Origin: a virus | DNA length: 64,000 bases | IMG/VR virus record: IMGVR_UViG_3300037296_000055 | Span: 18,505 to 82,504 of that record | Reading direction: 5' to 3' (one strand) | Part shown: one piece after another, positions 58,685-64,000 of the stretch | Numbering within the stretch: the first letter of the stretch is position 1 | Layout of the letters: every line of letters starts with the position of its first letter | Made by a program: the position numbers and the translations under genes | Notes under the pieces: model-generated | Database searches by the model: none | The model's input: only the letters and a program-made list of their open reading frames with translations | What the model was told of the DNA's origin: nothing

Positions 58685-59121
58685 GGCAGATACCGTCGGT
58701 TCGCAAAGCCACGCGGCTCATTCAGGGTCTCGGAGTCCAGGATGACCGGCCAGGGGAACCAGTCGTGGCATGGCAGCTGCTTGAGCTCCCCGATGAAGTG
58801 ATGCTGACCGCCCGTCCGTACGAGGACAGAACGTGTCTGGTTGGGATGCCCGATCCACACACCCCCCCGCCCTGACTCGTGGTAGAGATGGTGCAGGCTG
58901 CGGTTACTGTTTCCCCGGAGGTTCTCTAGGGTGATGACCCCATGATACGGGCGTAAGGCCCCCTCTGCTTCAAGCGACCGCAGACTGCGGAACTGGCCCA
59001 GCACGTTGGGGTAGTCCGGCGAGTGAACCAGTACGGATTGGTAGTCTCCCCCTTCACGTTGGAGGTAGACGTTCCCTGAGCGGATGTCCTGCACAAGGGA
59101 TGCTTGCTCAGAACCTTGCAT
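58681..59121 (-). CDS. Hypothetical protein, 146 aa
   Basis: ATG 59121 lies seven bases after GGAG in the end of the upstream gene. A soluble protein rich in His and Gly in the middle (NRSLHHLYHESGRGGVWIGH), with repeated strand-like units (YQSVLVHSPDYPN, TRSVLVRTGGQHH). No family recognised. Confidence 0.7.
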   Translation of the reverse strand: MQGSEQASLVQDIRSGNVYLQREGGDYQSVLVHSPDYPNVLGQFRSLRSLEAEGALRPYHGVITLENLRGNSNRSLHHLYHESGRGGVWIGHPNQTRSVLVRTGGQHHFIGELKQLPCHDWFPWPVILDSETLNEPRGFANRRYLP

Positions 59122-59302
59122 CAAGCATCTCCTTCAGCTCAGCACGATCGGGCATTTTCTTCGAGAGCATCATGCAGATCAGCTCCTCCTGAGCATTATA
59201 CCACTTGTCCGACTTCTTGCGGAAGTAGTTCAACCGGAGCTGTTGCATGAGGATGATCAGCGCCATCAGCATGACTATGTATACCGTATACTCTATTGGC
59301 AT
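59108..59302 (-). CDS. Small membrane protein, 64 aa
   Basis: The N-terminal helix (YTVYIVMLMALIILMQQL) is followed by a basic then acidic helical tail (RAELKEMLDARF). AGGAGG precedes ATG 59302. It overlaps the next gene by 14 bases. Function unknown. Confidence 0.65.
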   Translation of the reverse strand: MPIEYTVYIVMLMALIILMQQLRLNYFRKKSDKWYNAQEELICMMLSKKMPDRAELKEMLDARF

Positions 59303-59310
59303 TACGCCTC

Positions 59311-61047
59311 CTATGGTGTTGTGGACTCCTGCAGCACACCATTTACCAACATGAACTCTGTATCAGAGCTTGCCGGAGCCTTCTGCAGTCGTCCGGTGGG
59401 TCGGTGGTAGATCATCTCTCCCGCGTTCCCTGTGAGGCCGGTATGGCGACACTTCAGGACCCGGAAAGAAATGGTATTCTTCTCCCGCTCATCGAAAGCG
59501 ACAGTGTTACGTGCGAAGGCAATGATGTCCATCGCGATCTGTTTGGTGGAGCCAGAACCACGGATGTCGTCCATGGAAGGCATACCACCCTCTTCAAAGG
59601 ACTGTGCCCGTCCGGAAGTCTTCCGAAGGTGCGACACCAGCCCGATCCAGACATTGTAACGCTTGACCAGTCGTAGTAGGTCATTCATCACTTTGTCCTG
59701 AGCTTCAAGACCGTCCTTGCCCTCAACGCCCTCAGAGATCATGATGGTGAGGTGGTCAATGAAGATGTACTTTACGCCTGAGGCGCACATGAACTCAACC
59801 AGGTCAATAACACGACTATCAGTAGCAGCACCCGCGTGATCAAGAACCACAATTCGACCGTCTGCAAACACCTGATCGAAACCAGTTCGAAGCTCTTCGA
59901 GGGGAATAGACTCCTCAGCTGGGTTTCGGTTAAGAGCAAGTCCTGATAGCTTCCTCGTAGTTTCTCCCGGAGACTCCTCAAGCGCGACAATTCCGATCTT
60001 TTCCTCTGTTGCGGTCTTCAGGTTCCAGGCCATCTCTCGAACGATGGAAGACTTACCTGTGCCAGAGCCCGAGGTCAGCAGTGTGATCTCTCCAAGGCGC
60101 ATGCCCTGAAGCTTCTCGTTCAGTCCCTCCATCATGGCCGGATACGGTTGAGACTTTACCTCATCGTACTTGACCAACTCGGCCCACAGGTCCTCACCGG
60201 AAAGCAGACCGGAAGGGTTGTAGGGCTTCGGAGCGAACAGTGCGTCCAGGACCTTGTTCACACCGTCCTTGAGACCGTCCCCTAACATCAGGGTAGCATT
60301 AGCATCCTTCTGTTCTGAGCTCACAAGCTTGACTCGTTCAAAACCAAGGATCTTTGCTGCCTTGGCAACCGCCTTCTGACCTTCCTCGTCGTTGTCCAGC
60401 CATAGTAGGATCTCGTCAAACTTCAGCAGGGTCTCCCGGTCATTCAACAGGAAGTCTGTCTGAGAGCTCGATCCCATCGACACCACGGGGAACGTACGAC
60501 CCCAACGAGTCAGGTTGGCGACCTGGACAGCGATAGTGTCCTCTTCACCTTCCGTGATCACGAGCTTCTTACCGCCTGACCGGAAGTGTTCAAGACCGAA
60601 GATGCCTGAGACACTCCCGACCGAAAACTGTGATGCTTTGTCCTTAGGGTTCTTCGTCTTATACCCGGTGATCTCTGTGGCCGAAGCCTCAACGATCGGG
60701 AAGAAGAACCGATTGATCTCTCCGTCCGCTCCGTAGCGGGCTTTGACACCGTAGAACTCCATTGCTTCCTTTGTAAGACGACGCTGAGCGTTGCCTCGGG
60801 AACCAAGGAGCGCAATCTCCTCCATCGTGATGGTGGGCTTGCCAGTAGTAGTGGTTGGAGCCATGTAGACGCCATCCTCCTCTGCAGTAGTGTGGTCGGA
60901 GTCGGCCCAGCGGAAAGCTTTCCCGCCGCACTTCCCGGAGTTACAGAACCCCGCTCCGCTTTCAAAGTGAGTCGCTGCGTCAGAAGACTTACCGCAAGGG
61001 CAAGGCTGTCCGTAACGCAGGACCCGTGATTTAGTTTTAGTTGTCAT
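59311..61047 (-). CDS. Primase-helicase, T7 gp4-like
   Basis: A 578-aa replication protein. Residues 1-45 form a zinc-binding domain (CPCGK, Cys16/18, and Cys35/40). The TOPRIM primase follows (VITEGEEDT, Glu167; LWLDND, Asp218/220). The C-terminal RecA-type helicase has Walker A SGSGTGKSS near 326 and Walker B YIFIDHLT. It unwinds DNA and makes RNA primers at the fork. Length and order match T7 gp4, and it lies near the 5'-3' exonuclease as in T7-like modules. Confidence 0.92.
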   Translation of the reverse strand: MTTKTKSRVLRYGQPCPCGKSSDAATHFESGAGFCNSGKCGGKAFRWADSDHTTAEEDGVYMAPTTTTGKPTITMEEIALLGSRGNAQRRLTKEAMEFYGVKARYGADGEINRFFFPIVEASATEITGYKTKNPKDKASQFSVGSVSGIFGLEHFRSGGKKLVITEGEEDTIAVQVANLTRWGRTFPVVSMGSSSQTDFLLNDRETLLKFDEILLWLDNDEEGQKAVAKAAKILGFERVKLVSSEQKDANATLMLGDGLKDGVNKVLDALFAPKPYNPSGLLSGEDLWAELVKYDEVKSQPYPAMMEGLNEKLQGMRLGEITLLTSGSGTGKSSIVREMAWNLKTATEEKIGIVALEESPGETTRKLSGLALNRNPAEESIPLEELRTGFDQVFADGRIVVLDHAGAATDSRVIDLVEFMCASGVKYIFIDHLTIMISEGVEGKDGLEAQDKVMNDLLRLVKRYNVWIGLVSHLRKTSGRAQSFEEGGMPSMDDIRGSGSTKQIAMDIIAFARNTVAFDEREKNTISFRVLKCRHTGLTGNAGEMIYHRPTGRLQKAPASSDTEFMLVNGVLQESTTP

Positions 61048-61065
61048 GTCAGTAGTAGCAACTCC

Positions 61066-61359
61066 TTAGAGGAATTTAGCCAAGAACATCTCCCGCTCGT
61101 AAGCGTCAACGTTATACTTTAGCCCGAGCTCTTGTACAAGCTCAGTGAGGTTCTCCACATCGTCGGGAACCAGAGTTTCAAACCAATCGCCATCCTCAGG
61201 GTCCGAAGCGTCCACAACGGACACTCCGGCACAGAAGCCTTCTTCCCAGACCAGTACAGCATTCTTGCCGACCAGTGTGAGGACCTCTTCTAGAGTCTTC
61301 TCGGAGTTCACGTTGCCGTTGATCCAGGGAAAGACGATAGTTTGTTCAGTAGCAATCAT
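61066..61359 (-). CDS. Hypothetical acidic protein, 97 aa
   Basis: A strongly acidic soluble protein (SDPEDGDWFETLVPDDVENL), directly before the primase-helicase. It might mimic DNA or bind the helicase; nothing in the sequence shows this. No domain recognised. Confidence 0.7.
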   Translation of the reverse strand: MIATEQTIVFPWINGNVNSEKTLEEVLTLVGKNAVLVWEEGFCAGVSVVDASDPEDGDWFETLVPDDVENLTELVQELGLKYNVDAYEREMFLAKFL

Positions 61360-61371
61360 TAGTAGCCGTCC

Positions 61372-61500
61372 TTATTGTTCAGGGGCCGTAATAGTGGTGG
61401 TCGCAGCAGAGTCCGGAGTGTTATCCAAGACGTGCAGCATGGTCAAAGTCACCAGGAACCCTATCAGGGCCGCGATCATGATGCTGTTGCCTTCGTTCAT
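61372..61500 (-). CDS. Small membrane protein, 42 aa
   Basis: ATG 61500 overlaps the upstream stop (ATGA). One membrane helix (IMIAALIGFLVTLTMLHVL) with a polar Thr-rich tail (SAATTTITAPEQ). It fills a gap in the operon. Function unknown. Confidence 0.6.
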   Translation of the reverse strand: MNEGNSIMIAALIGFLVTLTMLHVLDNTPDSAATTTITAPEQ

Positions 61501-61793
61501 GGAAGCTCCTCCCCAAGGCCATGCTCCCGAATAAGCTCACCGACCCGTTGGGCCCAGCGAGCGTGTTGGAACTGACCGATCCGGACACGGCGTCCGCTCG
61601 GTGTGATGATGGACAGGCCATGGGACGTATCCCAGTGCCCTGCCTGCAGACGACCCTCTTTCTTCAGAGCGTCTTCACGAGCCTCCGCACAGTAGCTCGG
61701 ATGGTATTGTACCGGCTTCAGCTCCTGCTGGGGCTTGTCCGGTGCGGGCACGATGGCCCCTTTGTTGTACGGGGGTTCGGTCACGTGCGGCAT
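61497..61793 (-). CDS. Hypothetical protein, 98 aa
   Basis: ATG 61793 overlaps the upstream TGA. A basic soluble protein with a helix (YCAEAREDALKKEGRL) and a strand-turn segment (SIITPSGRRVRIGQF). No family recognised. Confidence 0.68.
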   Translation of the reverse strand: MPHVTEPPYNKGAIVPAPDKPQQELKPVQYHPSYCAEAREDALKKEGRLQAGHWDTSHGLSIITPSGRRVRIGQFQHARWAQRVGELIREHGLGEELP

Positions 61794-61960
61794 CAGCAGT
61801 ACCCCGTGCAAGGAGCTTCGCCGCAGGTCTTGCAGGTGTCTGACTGAGGTGCGTATCCACAGACCTCATAGGAGTTCCCGTTATAGGTATCGGCCCCGCA
61901 CTCTTCGCAGGTCCCGTTAGGTGGGTTAGACCGGCTTTCGCCCTGTGGTTCACAACACAT
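61793..61960 (-). CDS. Cys-rich zinc-ribbon-like protein, 55 aa
   Basis: ATG 61960 lies ten bases after GGAGG; the longer frame is unlikely. Nine of 55 residues are Cys: MCCEP, CEECGADTY, EVCGYAP and CKTCGEAPCTGYC. They give two probable zinc knuckles. Function unknown; such proteins often bind nucleic acid or host proteins. Confidence 0.65.
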   Translation of the reverse strand: MCCEPQGESRSNPPNGTCEECGADTYNGNSYEVCGYAPQSDTCKTCGEAPCTGYC

Positions 61961-62172
61961 TACTTTGGTTCCTCCAGATAGTACCGGACCATTGCCAGCT
62001 TGAAGCAATCGATAGTCCGCTCTACCCCTTGTGTTTCATCGAACACGATCACGTCGTTTGTGTGAGCGTACTTATCAACGTCAACAACCACCAGGACCCC
62101 CTCAGCACCATCAGCTCGATGATACCGTTGTCCTACTTTGATGTTATAGACGTCAGCCTGAGTGGTTGCCAT
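61960..62172 (-). CDS. Hypothetical protein, 70 aa
   Basis: A small beta-rich protein (YNIKVGQRYHRADGAEGVLV) resembling a short SH3-like barrel. AGGAG precedes ATG 62172. Ends with EEPK, overlapping the next start by one base. Function unknown. Confidence 0.68.
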   Translation of the reverse strand: MATTQADVYNIKVGQRYHRADGAEGVLVVVDVDKYAHTNDVIVFDETQGVERTIDCFKLAMVRYYLEEPK

Positions 62173-62175
62173 ACG

Positions 62176-62463
62176 TCACTCCTGTGTGATGGTGATGGAG
62201 TCCCCTTCAGGAGCCCAGTGTAGCGAGCTCAGGAGCTGCTGGGTCAGAGGGACCACCACCATGGTTTCGAGGTTCAGGGCGACCTTGCCCACGATAGTGT
62301 CAGTCCGGAACCCACCGACCCCGGCGTAAGCAAAGGCCTGAGAAGCCAGGATCAGGTACCGGGTGCTGGTGTACTGGGCCACGTCCGTGTTACGGCGATA
62401 GAACCCCGGCGCACCGTACTCCGGCAGCTCCGGCTCCTTCTTGCTAGTGATCTCATGCTTCAT
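62176..62463 (-). CDS. Hypothetical protein, 95 aa (tandem family member 1)
   Basis: ATG 62463 lies seven bases after GGAG. It shares a pattern with the next two genes: a PGFY-type turn, an aromatic-aliphatic strand (TRYLILASQ), a strand with NLETMVVV and a closing GDSITI strand. Probably a duplicated small beta domain. Function unknown. Confidence 0.65.
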   Translation of the reverse strand: MKHEITSKKEPELPEYGAPGFYRRNTDVAQYTSTRYLILASQAFAYAGVGGFRTDTIVGKVALNLETMVVVPLTQQLLSSLHWAPEGDSITITQE

Positions 62464-62707
62464 GATGCTGCTCCAGGCGTACGGACGCGCCAATGTTGAG
62501 AGGGAGAAGACGGTCCAGGGACATGTCAGTGGGGTTGAAGGACTCCAGCGTCTTCAGGTTGGTCAGGATAGCCACAGCCGCCTTATCTTCCGTCCGTGGG
62601 GCGTAGCTCAGCAGGTACAGCGTCTGGGCACTGTCCCAGCCTGTGTAGAGACCGGCCGCCCGCTTGGGCAACTTTGCTGGGGGCGTGTCTATGATTGTTG
62701 CTTTCAT
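62453..62707 (-). CDS. Hypothetical protein, 84 aa (tandem family member 2)
   Basis: Similar layout to its neighbours: AGLYTGWDSAQTLYLLSYA, then AAVAILTNLKTLESF, LLPLNIG and ASVRLEQ. ATG overlaps the upstream TGA (ATGA). Function unknown. Confidence 0.66.
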   Translation of the reverse strand: MKATIIDTPPAKLPKRAAGLYTGWDSAQTLYLLSYAPRTEDKAAVAILTNLKTLESFNPTDMSLDRLLPLNIGASVRLEQHHEA

Positions 62708-62931
62708 GGTTGCACCAGCTCCACCAGAGTACCGGATTTTACCCGCTTGAACTCACCGCCCAGACGGGCAAGGGCATGGCTGTTCTGCGTTGCCATGCAG
62801 GTGAGGGTCCCATGCCCCTGAAGACCCTCGTGGTTGGTCCAGAGGAAGAGCAAGTGCCCCCGCCCGTCCGTGTAGAAGCCAGGATCCCCGTGGAGACCCT
62901 CCTTCTCGTTTTCCTTGATCTTGAACTTCAT
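62704..62931 (-). CDS. Hypothetical protein, 75 aa (tandem family member 3)
   Basis: A basic acidic-mixed N-terminus (MKFKIKENEKEG) precedes DPGFYTDGRGHLLFLWTN, a TLTCMATQNS strand and a closing SGTLVELVQP, matching the shared pattern. AGGAG lies before ATG 62931. Function unknown. Confidence 0.66.
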   Translation of the reverse strand: MKFKIKENEKEGLHGDPGFYTDGRGHLLFLWTNHEGLQGHGTLTCMATQNSHALARLGGEFKRVKSGTLVELVQP

Positions 62932-62946
62932 CTCATTACTCCTGGG

Positions 62947-63273
62947 TTATGTTGATGTGAACATCAGAAACGCCGTGTCATAGTAGGGCTTGTCCTCTCC
63001 CGTCTTCTCCTCGTAAGGGTTCGGGGTGATGGCGCAAGCGGAATAGATGTTGGCTTCCCAACCGGTGAGACCAAAGTAGTCTGCAGCTTCCCCCATTATG
63101 GAGTTGAGGCTGAGCGCGTCCCAGCCGTCACCACAATAAACTCCGGCCATGCGCGTCCCGTCCTCCGTGTAACCGTCGAACCAACCCGAAGGATGGAACG
63201 TGAAGTTACGTCGGAGGTCGTATACGGCGAACATGTGCTCGAAGGGTTTGTTTACGGGATCTAGATTTGTCAA
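62947..63273 (-). CDS. Hypothetical protein, 108 aa
   Basis: No ATG at the start; a TTG at 63273 eight bases after AAGGA is the likely initiator. The sequence FEHMFAVYDLRRNFTFHPSG and the GDGWDALSLNSIMGEAADYF segment suggest a compact alpha/beta fold. Function unknown. Confidence 0.62.
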   Translation of the reverse strand: MTNLDPVNKPFEHMFAVYDLRRNFTFHPSGWFDGYTEDGTRMAGVYCGDGWDALSLNSIMGEAADYFGLTGWEANIYSACAITPNPYEEKTGEDKPYYDTAFLMFTST

Positions 63274-63274
63274 G

Positions 63275-63721
63275 TTAGGTTTCCTTAGGAAAGGGATACT
63301 TCTTCCTGTACTGAGCGAGCCGACGCTTGTGACGGTCTGTCACGGGCTCGGTCACCTTCCAGGAGATCTTGTCAATCAGACGGTTCATGAATTCAGAGTT
63401 GTTGCTAGGAGTCTCACAGAACACCTGACTCCAGACCTCAGCAAACGCCAGCCCTCCGATCGTGGAGTACTGCTCAATGATGATGAAGTCGAAGCGGTCT
63501 TTGCTCTTCTCCATGATCCGCCGATTGATCTCTGTAGAGGACGAAGTGTACTGACGCCAGGCTGACTCAACTCCTTTGTTGAACTTGCCACGACCTCGGA
63601 ACCACTTCCGCCCGATATATTTCTCGTGAGTGTCTTTGTCCACGATCATGTAGATGAACCCGACAGCAATGTCAGGCTCGAAGTTACGCGGGTAGAAGTT
63701 CCAGTGACCGAGTTGCTTCAT
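63275..63721 (-). CDS. GIY-YIG-like endonuclease
   Basis: A 148-aa protein. The start region AVGFIYMIVDKDTHEKYIG followed by RK fits the GIY-YIG strand pattern (GFIY ... YIGRK), and a later FIIIEQYS and FAEVWSQ could supply the metal-binding Glu. It may cut host or branched DNA; homing is also possible. It overlaps the exonuclease gene by 38 bases. Confidence 0.68.
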   Translation of the reverse strand: MKQLGHWNFYPRNFEPDIAVGFIYMIVDKDTHEKYIGRKWFRGRGKFNKGVESAWRQYTSSSTEINRRIMEKSKDRFDFIIIEQYSTIGGLAFAEVWSQVFCETPSNNSEFMNRLIDKISWKVTEPVTDRHKRRLAQYRKKYPFPKET

Positions 63722-64000
63722 CTTTTAGCTCCAGGTAGCGATCGATGCTGAAGCTGTCGCCCCAGTGTCGCCACAGAAAAAGTAGAGTTCCGGAGAAAAG
63801 GAAGCGTGATGTACCCTCCTCCATGCCGTACCGTTCCCGGTAGACATCCAGTGGGTCAACACCCTTCAGGAGGAACGCCTCAGCCTTCTTGGGTCCGATA
63901 CCATCAAGGCCGGGGATCCGGTCCATGTAGTCGCCCAGGAAGAACTGATACTGTAGATAGCGGAATGACTGTGCCACGGTGACATCCTGAAATTCCTGCT
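63684..64000 (-). CDS. 5'-3' exonuclease, C-terminal part (cut by window edge)
   Basis: The frame is open to the right edge, so the N-terminal part with most catalytic Asp residues lies outside. The visible part has the FLGDYMDRIPGLDGIGPKKA segment: metal-binding Asp residues and the helix-hairpin-helix of flap-nuclease/T7 gp6-like enzymes. It would remove primers or degrade host DNA. It stands next to the primase-helicase region as in T7-type replication modules. Confidence 0.78.
   Translation of the reverse strand, partial: QEFQDVTVAQSFRYLQYQFFLGDYMDRIPGLDGIGPKKAEAFLLKGVDPLDVYRERYGMEEGTSRFLFSGTLLFLWRHWGDSFSIDRYLELKDEATRSLELLPA

Overview
The window is one continuous piece of a double-stranded DNA tailed bacteriophage genome. 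It carries a terminase, portal, MuF-type head protein, scaffold, capsid, a long tape measure protein and T7-type replication genes. No integrase or repressor was recognised, so it looks like a lytic siphovirus. A GH24-type lysozyme, a candidate spanin pair and lipobox lipoproteins point to a Gram-negative host. The left edge falls just after a complete gene. The right edge cuts a 5'-3' exonuclease gene. I recognised no tRNA genes and no CRISPR array, and no DNA polymerase lies in the window.

Layout. (1) 1-5.8 kb, leftward: a tightly overlapped block of small genes, many membrane-anchored or exported, plus a MazG-like enzyme. Two copies of a hairpin/TATAAT module precede parts of it. (2) 5.8-6.3 kb: a divergent control region with two copies of a 22-bp T7-promoter-like motif and a 178-nt inverted-repeat RNA element. 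(3) 6.3-39 kb, rightward: packaging genes, a receptor-binding module (SGNH-esterase fibre, LamG/Ig-like appendage proteins), lysis genes, a PhoH-like ATPase, portal, a giant MuF-RNA polymerase fusion, scaffold, capsid, connectors, tail tube, tail chaperones with a -1 frameshift, tape measure and tail tip. (4) 39.04-39.13 kb: back-to-back terminators closing two converging operons. (5) 39.1-55.6 kb, leftward from another copy of the 22-bp motif: an ATP-grasp/amidoligase/glutamine-amidotransferase cluster, a spanin pair, a class Ib ribonucleotide reductase set (nrdH, nrdI, nrdE, nrdF), dCMP deaminase and four tandem CCG-motif paralogues. (6) 55.7-64 kb, leftward: a DnaQ-like exonuclease, HAD-like phosphatase, many small unknowns, a T7 gp4-like primase-helicase, a GIY-YIG-like nuclease and a 5'-3' exonuclease.

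The most striking item is the 1506-residue protein at 18756-23276. Its N-terminal part is a MuF minor head protein. Its C-terminal part carries all the signature motifs of a T7/N4-type single-subunit RNA polymerase. A polymerase fused to a capsid-interior protein would be packaged and possibly injected. The repeated T7-like motif in front of the main transcription units is a natural candidate for its promoter. A second candidate system is the amidoligase cluster, which looks like a peptide-bond-forming pathway related to that of phiEco32-like phages. It includes a glutamine-amidotransferase homologue whose catalytic cysteine is replaced by glycine.
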